Of a stretch of DNA of 64,000 nt, positions 9,901-18,134 are shown piece after piece. The notes beneath the pieces are model-generated. The model was given only the letters and a program-made list of their open reading frames with translations, did not search any database and was not told where the DNA came from. How positions within the stretch are numbered: the stretch's first letter is position 1; the number at the start of each line of letters is the position of its first letter. This DNA comes from Arenibacter certesii DSM 19833 (lineage in GTDB: Bacteria; Bacteroidota; Bacteroidia; Flavobacteriales; Flavobacteriaceae), in contig NZ_AUCB01000022.1 in assembly GCF_000429545.1 (NCBI RefSeq), positions 18,937 through 82,936 of the forward strand, in the 5' to 3' direction. A program made the translations under genes and the position numbers.

Positions 9901-11156
9901 AATGGCGGATCTTTTAAAAAATCGTGTACGGCAAAGACACAACTGCTCCTGATGGACTGGTTGACCTGGTAACCACCTTTGTTCTTTGTGAAATGACGTT
10001 GGAGCTGATCGGGAGTCAACCCTTTCACCTCGCTTTGGGAATACATGCCGGAGCGCGCCTTTTCAATGGCGGCCCCACTGAGATCGGTAGCAAAGACCTG
10101 TACATTTTGAAGGCGGGCCGAAGAGGCATTGCCGACCAATACTTCGCGGAAGGCGATAGCAAGGGAGTACGCTTCTTGGCCCGTACTGCAGCCTGCTACC
10201 CAGACACGAATGGTTTCACCGGAAGTTTTATTTGCTATAATGGTCGGGATAACCTTTTTATGCAGTTTATCATAAATCTCGGGATCCCTGAAAAATTCGG
10301 TCACGGGAATCAACAGATCCATATACAGCACATCCAGTTCCCGTTTGTCCTGTCTTAGATGTTTAAGATAGGCGGATGGTTCCCCGGTCCTGGTAATGGC
10401 TATTCTTCGGAGTATCCTTCTGTGTATAGTGGTCTGTTTATAGTAGGTAAAATCGGTACCCTTGCGTATCCTAAGCAACGAGATTATCTGTTTGTAAATC
10501 GCACTTTCTTCTTTTTGCGCGGAATTTTCAGCACTATTGCCGTTGTTGATATGGGCCACCTCCATAAGCTTTTTCGGTATGTCCCCAGGGGGAAGTATAA
10601 AGTCGACGACTCCAGCCTGTACTGCGTTTTTGGGCATTCCGCCATATGCTGCCGATTCTTCGTCCTGCGCAAAAGTGATACCGCCGTTGTCTTTGATGGC
10701 CTTGAGTCCCAACGTCCCATCGGTGGCTGTACCGGAAAGTACCACTCCGATAGAATGCGATTGGTGTACTTCGGCCAGCGACCTAAAAAAAAGGTCGATG
10801 GGCATATTCCGTTCATTTACGCCTTTTTCGGGCCGAGGGCTTAGTTCGAGTTGGCCGTTATTGGCGATCATCATCTTATTGCTGGGGATGATATACACAT
10901 GATCTGGCACTACCTTTATATCATCGGTAACCTCCAGAACGGGTATAGGGGTCACTTTTTGAAGCAGTTCCTGTAATATGCTTTCGTGGGTAGGATCCAG
11001 ATGTTGCACTAGTACATAGGCCATTCCGGAAGACTCGGGAATGGCCTTTAACAGTTTTTTAAAGGCATCGAGGCCGCCCGCAGAAGCACCGATCCCTACT
11101 ACGGGGAAAGAATTTTCTGATTTTATGAGCGTTTTTACTGGTGTTTTCAATTCCAT
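6954..11156 (-). CDS. CheB-CheR-PAS hybrid sensor histidine kinase
   Basis: A 1400-residue fusion. Residues ~17-205 are a CheB methylesterase domain with the catalytic set visible (Ser25 in GASAGG, His52 in VQHL, Asp146 in TATDG). About 215-490 is a CheR methyltransferase (VWVAGCSTGQEAYSLA SAM loop, then SCRNVLIYL). A PAS-like segment (~525-640) and a long Glu-rich coiled coil (~665-745, repeated EELQS/NEEL) follow, then three PAS domains with ITER/TDISEQ ends. The last ~250 residues are HisKA (SHDLQEPLRKI) and HATPase (VGDNGIGLRPE, GTGIGLTIV). No membrane segment, so a cytoplasmic sensor. Such CheBR-kinase fusions recur in Bacteroidota and are not flagellar chemotaxis genes. GC is visibly higher than in most of the window, suggesting transfer. 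No response regulator is adjacent. Confidence 0.92.
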   Translation of the reverse strand: MELKTPVKTLIKSENSFPVVGIGASAGGLDAFKKLLKAIPESSGMAYVLVQHLDPTHESILQELLQKVTPIPVLEVTDDIKVVPDHVYIIPSNKMMIANNGQLELSPRPEKGVNERNMPIDLFFRSLAEVHQSHSIGVVLSGTATDGTLGLKAIKDNGGITFAQDEESAAYGGMPKNAVQAGVVDFILPPGDIPKKLMEVAHINNGNSAENSAQKEESAIYKQIISLLRIRKGTDFTYYKQTTIHRRILRRIAITRTGEPSAYLKHLRQDKRELDVLYMDLLIPVTEFFRDPEIYDKLHKKVIPTIIANKTSGETIRVWVAGCSTGQEAYSLAIAFREVLVGNASSARLQNVQVFATDLSGAAIEKARSGMYSQSEVKGLTPDQLQRHFTKNKGGYQVNQSIRSSCVFAVHDFLKDPPFSKMDLISCRNVLIYLGGYLQKRALSTFHYALDPKGFLWLGKSETTTGVPSHFIAVDKKDKLFSRIEISRHFIPTTGLSNKQNITDLGGNGKTGNLGIDYQKTADDILLSRFTPAGVVINEAMDIVHFRGSTGRYLEPAPGKASLNIFGMAKQGLAFELRNILHKAKKENGAIVKENIPVRINGDDTRNISIEAIPLPNSVEPHYLVLFHDNEAREGTFSATGKKQSKETDIGGKSKKNQKDLYIQQLLEELAQTREDMRSITESQEAANEELQSANEELMSGSEELQSLNEEMETSKEELHSTNEELMVVHQETIGLNEQLTAARDYAESIVETVHEPLVVLDGDLRVKSANKAFYKTFEVNEKETEGKLIFQLGNKQWDIPTLRNLLLDVLPNESAFEGFEVTWNFPNIGERIMRLNGLEMKLDKEEDKLILLALEDITERTNLRKKEKELFGRYENLLLEAPIAIMVLKGSNYVVELANDAYLGMVKKHKDFIGKPIFESQPELKAQGIRVLLDGVMKSGIPYHGNEVEVMMLREKKGEKGFYNFVYHPIHNDQNRVTSIMVVANEVTEQVIAKRLVEESESHFRQMAERMPAKISNADIAGNVTYFNKNWLNFTGLDFEELREMGYHKIMHPEEMEEFGERLQKAIETGTDMEMEMRFLNKDGDYIWHLNVASPVLDENGKFIMWIGVTTDISEQIRTRKGNLETYKKHSDILEELVVQRTLELKGANDELQEMNQELKRLNKELVSFTFAASHDLQEPLRKIQIFVGRILQEESKDLTDKGKGYFDRILEVANQMRKLIEDLLDFSRLALDDRKFITTDIDQLTADVIRELETTIDEKKATIEFNGLGALQVIPFQFHQLMFNLVGNALKFSRPDIPPYITIKGKIAKGKGLKSKKLVPNKKYCRITVGDNGIGLRPEYGDQIFELFKRLHGKEEYPGTGIGLTIVKRIVENHNGIIKVESELDQGARFDIYIPVVQ

Positions 11157-11162
11157 GGCTTA

Positions 11163-11411
11163 CTATTGAACATCATTTTTTTCGGCCCGTTTATATAAAC
11201 AAATAGATAATTGATCCCCACAAGAAGTAATGGGAAATAGATCTTTTATTTTATCGAGCACTTTTCCTTTAAAGGTAGGAAAATTTGATGGTAGATCTAT
11301 TGTTCCCATTAAACAATCGTTGGCCCAAATGCCAATAACATGGATGGCGCAAAGCATGTTGAATTTAAGCTGTACATATTGTAGATAGAATCGACCCATT
11401 ACACAGCGCAT
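11163..11411 (-). CDS. possible 82-residue protein upstream of the CheBR kinase
   Basis: An open frame of 82 codons ending 6 bases before the kinase start, on the same strand. The product has a hydrophobic N-terminal part (about residues 8-35) and a KGKVLDKIKDLFP segment; no family recognised. Its first bases overlap, in another frame, the decayed tail of a second kinase (stop at 11399-11401), so it may be an accidental frame in junction DNA. Confidence 0.3.
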   Translation of the reverse strand: MRCVMGRFYLQYVQLKFNMLCAIHVIGIWANDCLMGTIDLPSNFPTFKGKVLDKIKDLFPITSCGDQLSICLYKRAEKNDVQ

Positions 11412-11478
11412 TCCGTGGGACCTTTCGCGTTGAAGTCTGGATAATGACCGGGAAATGGGATATAAATATCAAACCTTG
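11399..11478 (-). pseudogene. tail of a second CheBR-type histidine kinase (remnant)
   Basis: Minus-strand reading gives S-RFDIYIPFPGHYPDFN-...-CAV and a TAA at 11399-11401. The RFDIYIP segment equals the last beta strand of the intact kinase (ARFDIYIPVVQ at its C-terminus), and the DNA around it is similar too. Upstream, stops appear in every frame. This is the surviving 3' end of a paralogous kinase, probably left by deletion or recombination between two copies. Confidence 0.6.
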
Positions 11479-11867
11479 ACCTATTTAAATTGCAACTAGG
11501 CTACTTTTCTAAGTTCCGAATTCCAACACCTATTTTACTGGAGTAAAAAGTTGTTTTTTAGGAGCGTAGCCCATTTTTATCTGTTATGAGATCGAGCACA
11601 AGGGAAATCGCAATCATTTACTTCAAGTGTTGTTTACATATCTTATAGGTACCTCCACAACGTGAATACAAAATCCTACTTTACTTAATCCCCCACTCTT
11701 CCATCAAAGAGGGTCAAAAGACAATGGCGTGTTGCGCAATTCGAACCTTTTTTCAGGAATCGTTGACAATCCCTCAATAACTATCATTTTTTTAAGTTAA
11801 AATTTTCTCGAATGTCTTTCAGTGCTATTTGCTTCTCTAATTTGAAGAAAACCATAAAGCAAATATC
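11479..11867. other. non-coding stretch before the HTH genes
   Basis: About 390 bases with no supported gene. It follows the kinase-tail remnant and must hold the promoter for the HTH pair at 11868. No clear TAnnTTTG box or strong hairpin stood out. Confidence 0.45.
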
Positions 11868-12164
11868 ATGGAAGAACAAGAAAAAGTGGTAGACCTCTTA
11901 ACGGATATCAAGGGGCTGCTGGCCCACAACAAGAAAACATTTAACGTGGAAGACCTGGCACAGTATACAGGCCTGTCCAAGAGCAAGATCTACAAGCTTA
12001 CCCAGCTGAAACTTATCCCCATGGGGAACAACCCCCATATCCGTCAGAAATTCTTTGATAAGGATACCATAGATAATTGGCTATTGGGGGAACCCGATGT
12101 TTCGGATGAAACCTTAGAACATAGGTTCAACAAGTCCTTGGTGATAAACAAGAGAAAATTATGA
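11868..12164 (+). CDS. helix-turn-helix protein, excisionase-like
   Basis: A 98-residue protein. After a helical N-terminus (residues 1-22) comes a MerR/excisionase-type winged HTH: FNVEDLAQYTGLSKSKIYKLTQ (about 25-46), then a wing with IPMG and a KFFDKDTIDNWLL helix, the typical HTH_17 ending. Such proteins sit beside mobilization and integrase genes in Bacteroidota elements, acting as excisionase-like or regulatory factors. The stop overlaps the next ATG by 4 bases (ATGA), so the two genes are translationally coupled. GC is higher than in the flanks. Confidence 0.85.
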   Translation: MEEQEKVVDLLTDIKGLLAHNKKTFNVEDLAQYTGLSKSKIYKLTQLKLIPMGNNPHIRQKFFDKDTIDNWLLGEPDVSDETLEHRFNKSLVINKRKL

Positions 12165-12499
12165 AACCTGAAGAAAGAAATTTTCAAGGAATCTGGATTC
12201 CGAGAGCGATCTATCTGAATACGGAGGTGAACTGGTATGCAAAGATCTTGTTTTTGGAGATACACAGCTTTACCGACAACGGTATGGAATGTTATATGTC
12301 CAACAAGTACATTGCTTCCTTCCTGCATATTTCAGAACGACAGGTTAGCAGGTACGTTTCCCAACTAAAGTCCTTGGGCTGGATAGAGGAAACCTCCTTT
12401 AACGGAAGAAAGCGTTTCCCGAGAAGTCTCTTACATTTTGGTTATGACCCTGGCGACCCGGACATGACAATACTAGCGTGGAAGCCTGGACACTATTGA
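12161..12499 (+). CDS. helix-turn-helix (HTH_36-like) replication/regulatory protein, probably shortened
   Basis: The 112-residue product has the opening common in HTH_36 proteins of Bacteroidota elements: a GIWIPRAIYLN strand, a WYAKILFLEIHSF helix, then the HTH SNKYIASFLHISERQVSRYVSQL and a wing (GWIEETSFNGRKR). It ends at a TGA at 12497-12499. The same frame stays open for 33 more codons to 12601 and continues with MDKSIQHNKQVIKEVKK, a tail that looks like the usual DK-x-x-HNK linker of longer relatives, so the TGA is probably a nonsense change (TGG to TGA). It may be a truncated replication or control protein of the mobile element. Confidence 0.7.
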   Translation: MKPEERNFQGIWIPRAIYLNTEVNWYAKILFLEIHSFTDNGMECYMSNKYIASFLHISERQVSRYVSQLKSLGWIEETSFNGRKRFPRSLLHFGYDPGDPDMTILAWKPGHY

Positions 12500-12601
12500 C
12501 TGGGCGGAATGGACAAAAGTATCCAACATAATAAACAAGTAATAAAAGAAGTAAAAAAAAACAGCTTAGCTATAAACAAGGGAAACAAAATTGAAATCTG
12601 A

Positions 12602-13335
12602 TATCAGAATAGTGGATATAGAAAAGTAATGGTAAGATTAGTTTTTAAAAAAACAAACGGAACATAAACCGCTTCGCGCCCTAGAGCTTTTTAAAATTTT
12701 TTTTTCAAGGTAATAAAAAATACAAAGTCCATGCGGATCTCGATTTCGAGGGGCGCACACGAAATAAGAGCTTCTTGAGGCACTTCTTTAGCTACGGGAG
12801 CGTGTATCTCGAAATTCAAAATGAGTAACTCATAATGCTTAAAAAAGGGTTGTGGGTTTTTAGGTTTCACTTAAATGTTATTGGAATTCTGAAAGCGTTG
12901 GGGCAAAAACACACATTACGACCAATTTGAGTCTTGAAAAAATTGGGAGCAGGTACGGAACGCAGATTTCGGATAGGTTCATAAAAATGTTCAACCGGTT
13001 AAAATTGGATGGTCCTAGCCGAAGAAAATAGCTAGTGAAAGAAAAAAATAGAACTTTTAGATTGAACGTAAGTTTTTAGAAGGTGACCAAACAAATCATT
13101 AATTGGGAGAGCCCTTTTAGATGTCATAAAGAAAGTATTCCGCTGCGAAGAAAATCGGAGCAAAGGAATAGCAAGAGGGTAACGGGCAAAGCCACGTTAC
13201 GCATTTATTTTAGCGTTCAATACGCTGGCTATTAGCTGTTTATGAAATTATTAATTTTTCCGATTTTACACATTTGCGTCAAATGGCCTGTTAGCCCCCA
13301 TTTTTAGGGAAGAATTTGCGACAAAACAGAATATT
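12602..13335. other. long intergenic region with oriT-like hairpins
   Basis: About 730 bases between the HTH pair and the mobilization gene with no supported gene. It contains a CTCGA/TCGAG palindrome at 12739-12750 and two hairpins at 13179-13200 and 13212-13226. Its position immediately upstream of a BfmA/BtgA-type gene is where transfer origins of mobilizable Bacteroidota elements lie. Confidence 0.5.
13179..13226. other. candidate origin of transfer (paired hairpins)
   Basis: The first hairpin is GTAACG-GGC-AAA-GCC-a-CGTTAC (13179-13200), a 9-bp stem with one bulged base. The second is AGCGT-tcaat-ACGCT (13212-13226). Both sit 110-157 bases upstream of the mobilization gene start. Inverted repeats next to a relaxosome accessory gene are the hallmark of oriT, but the nick site cannot be assigned from sequence alone. 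Confidence 0.4.
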
Positions 13336-13896
13336 ATGAATTCATTTGAGGGTATTCGCTTTAAGAAAGAAACAGCTAAGGATTTCCAAAAATTTTCGAG
13401 GCGGTTCTTTAAGACCCATGCGGAGGCATTGCAAACAATGTTGGATTTCTTTATCAATAACGAGATTTCCCCGAAGGAATCCCTTGGATCCAATGGAAGG
13501 ACCATAACCAACTTGATAAAAAAAAGATTCAATGCGATGGCGGCCATGATGAAGAATATAGAAAAACATGGGGTACTCCCAACCAAGGCCATGCTAGTAC
13601 TTTTATTTGAACACTCGCCACAAAAGAAACGGGAACAAGCTCCCTTGTTACTAGACGCTCAGGATGCAGATCCGGAAAGGGATATGTTTTTTAAAAAGGT
13701 GGAGCAGGCCCTTATTATGGAAAAGGAAAATACCAACCTTAAACGAGACCTAAGGCAAAACAGGGAGGAGTTTTATTTAGTGCTCAAAAAGTTACACCTG
13801 ATAAAGAGCAGTTTTGGGAAACCGAGATTACAATTGGATATGACCCTTGCAGATTTTGAAAGGCTTAAAATGAAAATAGAAAAAGAATTGCACTAG
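13336..13896 (+). CDS. BfmA/BtgA-family mobilization protein
   Basis: A 186-residue basic protein. The first ~45 residues (FEGIRFKKETAKDFQKFSRR then a helix ending MLDFFINN) resemble the ribbon-helix-helix-like start of BfmA/BtgA mobilization proteins of Bacteroides elements, which bind oriT and help the relaxase. The middle is Lys-rich and helical, and the C-terminal ~80 residues are predicted coiled coil. The partner relaxase (BtgB/MobB type), normally just downstream, is not present: 347 stop-rich bases follow and then the integrase on the other strand. The element therefore looks unable to mobilize on its own. Confidence 0.75.
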   Translation: MNSFEGIRFKKETAKDFQKFSRRFFKTHAEALQTMLDFFINNEISPKESLGSNGRTITNLIKKRFNAMAAMMKNIEKHGVLPTKAMLVLLFEHSPQKKREQAPLLLDAQDADPERDMFFKKVEQALIMEKENTNLKRDLRQNREEFYLVLKKLHLIKSSFGKPRLQLDMTLADFERLKMKIEKELH

Positions 13897-14243
13897 GATA
13901 GCGCTATTGGATGATCCCGCAAAACGTATTCAGTCCCTGCGGAAGTTGAAAAACCTGTGGATTTTTAAACCTCCTCAGGATCGCTCATAAAAGCATGGAG
14001 CGTAGAAAAACACCCCATGCCTTTATCTTTGCCAGCGCACAATTAATTGCCATGGATAAAAGGATAACCTCTCCAATTTACTTAAGCAAGTGCGCCCTAT
14101 CCGATTTTTGCTTTACGATTATCTTCCCGAACGCTACAAAAATCGAACAGGATCCATGCGCAAAGTTCTTAGGTAAGACTTGGGGTTAATTTATCCTACC
14201 GCATGCTACTTACCATTTATTCCTTTTCTATGGTCCTAACTCC
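13897..14243. other. non-coding stretch between mobilization and integrase genes
   Basis: About 350 bases where a relaxase gene would be expected. A 64-codon plus-strand frame at 13995-14189 has no recognisable family. GCATGG (13993-) and CCATGC (-14020) form a loose inverted repeat. Nothing else supported. Confidence 0.45.
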
Positions 14244-15482
14244 TTACCTCTCCTGTAATCGTATCATCAAATTATGCATATCCTCCCCTATCTTCTTTTC
14301 TAAAACCCTTGCATAAATCTGAGTAGTAGACAGTTTGGAATGCCCCAATAGTTTAGAAACTGTTTCAATGGGAACCCCATTAGATAGTGTAATTGCCGTG
14401 GCAAAAGTGTGCCGAGCAACGTGAAATGTCAAGTTTTTTCGAATACCACAAGCATCAGCTATATCTTTTAAAGTCTGATTGATGATTTGATTGCTGTAAA
14501 CAGGGAGTAATCTACCTTTAGCCTTAATATCCACGTTGTCCTTATACTTTTCTATAATGTTCTTTGCTATTGGTAGCAAGGGGATTTTTAAAGGTTCATC
14601 GGTCTTTTCCCTTTTGGTAAACAGCCAGTCCCCACCGTCACGACCAATCACTAAATGATCTGCCTTCAATTCTTTTACATCAATATAGGAGAGTCCCGTA
14701 TAACAGGCAAAAACGAATAGGTCCTTAATGTTTTCATATCTAGGCTCCCTGAAAGTGGTTTCTTGGATTAGTTTTATCTCCCGTTCGGTCAAAAACTGTC
14801 GTTCTGTTTTATTAAATTTAAGTTTAAAATTGATGAATGGATCCTTGTCCAACCACTCCAATCGGACCCCCAACCTAGACATCTTTTTTAAACGTTCCAT
14901 ATGCTTCATGGCTCCATTATTGGCACAGCCCATGCGGGTAGCGGGTTTATATTCCCGAACATACTGCTCAAAATCTACAATAAAACGATAATTGAGCTTT
15001 TTAAGGGGAATGTCTTCCATCTGATATTCGTCCTCAAGGAATTTTTTTATGCATCGCTCCGTACTATAATAATTTTTCATAGTCCCCGGCTTTAGGGATG
15101 TATGCATAGTACTGTTATGATAGGTAATCAAATCCAGCAAGGTTTTTCCCTCATCCTCCTCTTCTCCATAATACCTGGCCTTTACCAAGGCAGAAGAAAT
15201 AACCTTGCCTTCATCTAAAAGTTGGCGATGCGCCTCATACAATCCCGCGAAAATCTGATCTAAATATTTGTTCAGAGACAGCACATATTTAGAAAACCCC
15301 TTTCCTCTTTTCCGATTATTATCCCATAAACTGGCTATTAAATCCAGATTTAAACTGAATTCACACCGTGTTTTGCCAACTGTCAACCGAGCATATAATT
15401 TTAATGTATCTCTTTTTTTCTTGTGCTTTCTAGTGAAGAACAAAATGTATAACTTGCTATATTCTAACATATTAAGTAGCAT
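14244..15482 (-). CDS. tyrosine recombinase / site-specific integrase
   Basis: A 412-residue integrase. Residues ~5-100 are the arm-binding type N-terminal domain, ~110-205 the SAM-like core-binding domain, ~230-405 the catalytic domain. Visible catalytic residues are His354 and Arg357 in HVARH, His381 in LLGHS and the nucleophile Tyr390 in TTQIYAR. The first catalytic Arg is replaced by Ser (TGLS, Ser265), as described for IntDOT-like Bacteroidota recombinases. It is transcribed away from tRNA-Pro, whose 3' end faces it 215 bases upstream, the normal arrangement for integration into a tRNA 3' end. Met5 is an alternative start. Confidence 0.93.
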   Translation of the reverse strand: MLLNMLEYSKLYILFFTRKHKKKRDTLKLYARLTVGKTRCEFSLNLDLIASLWDNNRKRGKGFSKYVLSLNKYLDQIFAGLYEAHRQLLDEGKVISSALVKARYYGEEEDEGKTLLDLITYHNSTMHTSLKPGTMKNYYSTERCIKKFLEDEYQMEDIPLKKLNYRFIVDFEQYVREYKPATRMGCANNGAMKHMERLKKMSRLGVRLEWLDKDPFINFKLKFNKTERQFLTEREIKLIQETTFREPRYENIKDLFVFACYTGLSYIDVKELKADHLVIGRDGGDWLFTKREKTDEPLKIPLLPIAKNIIEKYKDNVDIKAKGRLLPVYSNQIINQTLKDIADACGIRKNLTFHVARHTFATAITLSNGVPIETVSKLLGHSKLSTTQIYARVLEKKIGEDMHNLMIRLQER

Positions 15483-15643
15483 TTAGGTTAGTAAAAATAG
15501 AAAGTAAAAACAAGCAGTAAATACCCTCAGAAGCTACTTCAAGATACGACATTTAGGAGGTTTATAAAATCCCGTATTCAACACGTTTGGGTAGTTTTTA
15601 GGTGGTTTCATGTGATTTCTTATGATACCCTTAAAAACACAAA

Positions 15644-15671
15644 AAGCTGCTAATCAGTCGATTAACAGCTT
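15644..15671 (-). terminator. terminator of tRNA-Pro
   Basis: AAGCTG and TAATC pair with GATTA and CAGCTT around a 4-base loop, with one mismatch in the stem. On the minus strand the hairpin is followed by TTTTTGTG. It lies 25 bases past the tRNA 3' end. Confidence 0.75.
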
Positions 15672-15692
15672 AATGCAATTACATGAAAATGT

Positions 15693-15770
<78 letters not shown>

Positions 15771-15961
15771 AAAATCCGACTGCGAAAATAACAAACTTCA
15801 ATGATAATTACCAGCGTTTCTATGGAAAAATTAACCACCCCATGATAACCCATTCAGTTTCAATAACAAACCTTATGACAAATCTAGAACTACTACACTT
15901 TAAAGCGTTTGTTCAGTTATTAATAAAGTCATAAATTAACATATCCTAACCTCCAACTCAC

Positions 15962-17941
15962 ATGAAAATAGCCATTTTCGTTATAATCCGTAAACAAAAA
16001 ATCAAAGTAATATTCTTTTTTCTGCTGTCCTTTTTGTTTCTATCTGCACACGGACAGAACAATCAAGATCAACTAATTAGATTGAAATACCAAGACACCA
16101 CTCAAACCACAGATCTAGCCGTAGGCCTATGGGCTAATCCGCTTCCAATGGATTATGACCAAGACGGGGATATGGATATGATTGTTTCCTGCACAGATGT
16201 TCCCTTTAACGGGACCTTTTATTTTGAAAATATATCAGGAAGTGATTCCTCCTCACCCCTATTTAATAAACCCATAAAGATTGGAGACGGAATGCGCAGT
16301 ATTACCGTTTCCTATGTGAAAGGTGAACCGCATGTTCTAGGATCTGGGGTAGAATTCCAAAATTTCAGAAGATATGGGTATACACATCCAACCGGAATTT
16401 ACAACACTGCCGAATTGCTGGATCAGTATAAAGAGCGATTTAACGATTGGAAATATGTGGATTATGATAATGATGGGGATAAAGATCTTATAGTAGGGAT
16501 AGACGATTGGAAAGAATATGGCTGGGACAATGCCTATAACGATAAAGGGGAGTGGACCAACGGTGACCTTCGGGGATATCTCTATTTGCTTATCAATGAA
16601 AATGGCACTTTTATAAACAAAGGAAAGATATTAGCAGACAATCAGCCTATAGATGTCTATGGGAATCCCAGTCCCAATATGGCTGACTTTGATAACGACG
16701 GGGATTTGGACATAATTTGTGGCGAATTTGTAGATGGCTTTACCTGGTTCCAGAATATTGGAACCCGTGAAAACCCCAAATTTACTACTGGAAGACAGCT
16801 CCAAAATGAATTAGGACCCCTAAAAATGGATTTAGAAATGATGCGCCCCGTTGCTGTCGATTGGAACAGCAACGGACATATCGATTTGATAGTTGGGGAC
16901 GAAGATGGTAGAGTCGTTTTTATAGAAAACTCAGGAGAGGTTGCACAAAACATGCCTGTCTTTAAATCGCCCATTTACGTACAACAGAAACCCGACAATT
17001 TAAAATTCGGAGCCCTAGTGACTCCATTTAGTGTGGATTGGGACGATGATGGGGACGAAGACCTTATCTGCGGTAATTCGGCCGGATATATTGGTTTTAT
17101 TGAAAACTTGGATGGCAGTACCCTACCAAGTTTTGCCAAGCCAGTATATTTGGAAGCAGATGGTGAGCTATTCCGTATCATGGCGGGTGAAAATGGTTCT
17201 ATACAAGGACCCGCAGAACGTAAATGGGGGTATACTACTCTTACCGTAGCAGATTGGGATGGGGATGGATTAAAAGATATTATTTACAATTCTATTTTCG
17301 GGAAGATGGAATGGCTAAAAAATATAGGCCCAAAAGGAGCTCCTAAACTAACTAAAATGGGCGGTGTAAAAGTAGATTGGCAAAATCTACCTGTTCCCAA
17401 ACCAAAATGGAACTGGTGGAATCCGCAGCAGCATGAATTGGTATCACAATGGCGAACCACCCCATACGCGATAGACTGGAATAAAGATGGTTTAATGGAC
17501 CTGATAATGTTAGATCACGAGGGGTACTTGGCATTTTATGAGCGATTTAAAAAGAAGGAAGAGTTTTTCTTGAAACCAGGAAAACGAATATTTATAAATG
17601 CGGATGACATAATTGACAACCAACCCCTGCGCTTAAACGATCGTGAGGCGGGTGGTAGTGGTAGAAGAAAAATTACAATTTCCGATTGGGATCAAGATGG
17701 CGACTTAGATCTTCTGGTAAATAGCAAGAATGTGGAATGGTATGAAAATGTTAATCAGGAAAATGGATTTACTCATTTTAAATATAGAGGTGATCTGGTT
17801 TCTCAAAAATTAGCAGGCCATACTACGAGTCCCACTATTGTTGATTGGGACAAAGATGAAAAGCCCAACTTACTAATCGGGGCTGAAGACGGACATTTTT
17901 ATTATTTACCTGTGTCAACCGACTCAGATAAAATACATTAG
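15962..17941 (+). CDS. secreted FG-GAP/VCBS repeat protein
   Basis: The 659-residue protein begins with a basic stretch and a signal peptide (hydrophobic segment ~17-30, cleavage likely after SAHGQ). The rest is a row of about nine repeats of ~45-80 residues, each with a calcium-loop-like D-x-D-x-DG-x-x-D and a hydrophobic strand: DQDGDMDMIV, DNDGDKDLIVG, DNDGDLDIICG, NSNGHIDLIVG, DDDGDEDLICG, DGDGLKDIIY, NKDGLMDLIM, DQDGDLDLLV, DKDEKPNLLIG. This is the FG-GAP/VCBS beta-propeller pattern. Role probably extracellular binding or a polysaccharide-related function; no catalytic domain was identified and no type IX CTD is evident. Confidence 0.88.
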   Translation: MKIAIFVIIRKQKIKVIFFFLLSFLFLSAHGQNNQDQLIRLKYQDTTQTTDLAVGLWANPLPMDYDQDGDMDMIVSCTDVPFNGTFYFENISGSDSSSPLFNKPIKIGDGMRSITVSYVKGEPHVLGSGVEFQNFRRYGYTHPTGIYNTAELLDQYKERFNDWKYVDYDNDGDKDLIVGIDDWKEYGWDNAYNDKGEWTNGDLRGYLYLLINENGTFINKGKILADNQPIDVYGNPSPNMADFDNDGDLDIICGEFVDGFTWFQNIGTRENPKFTTGRQLQNELGPLKMDLEMMRPVAVDWNSNGHIDLIVGDEDGRVVFIENSGEVAQNMPVFKSPIYVQQKPDNLKFGALVTPFSVDWDDDGDEDLICGNSAGYIGFIENLDGSTLPSFAKPVYLEADGELFRIMAGENGSIQGPAERKWGYTTLTVADWDGDGLKDIIYNSIFGKMEWLKNIGPKGAPKLTKMGGVKVDWQNLPVPKPKWNWWNPQQHELVSQWRTTPYAIDWNKDGLMDLIMLDHEGYLAFYERFKKKEEFFLKPGKRIFINADDIIDNQPLRLNDREAGGSGRRKITISDWDQDGDLDLLVNSKNVEWYENVNQENGFTHFKYRGDLVSQKLAGHTTSPTIVDWDKDEKPNLLIGAEDGHFYYLPVSTDSDKIH

Positions 17942-18069
17942 GCATTGAAGGAAAACTACTAATTACATTTAAACGCCCGACTAAACGGAACGGATATACA
18001 AGGATTGGAATATATAAATCTCACAAAGGGAGTAAAAAGACCTATCATACTGTCAAGAAGGAAAATGAG

Positions 18070-18092
18070 GAGTTGTCGTTAAAGGACAACTC
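18070..18092. terminator. hairpin between convergent genes
   Basis: GAGTTGTC pairs with GACAACTC around a 7-base loop. It sits 129 bases after the FG-GAP gene stop and 43 bases before the end of the convergent small gene. The T-tract is weak on both sides, so termination is inferred from position. Confidence 0.5.
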
Positions 18093-18134
18093 ATTACTTT
18101 ATGATCAAAAACGCCAATTATGGTCTTCCTTTTT

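Noticed and set aside
13995..14189. 64-codon frame beyond the mobilization gene
   Set aside because: No coding signature, no homology, and convergent to the integrase end.
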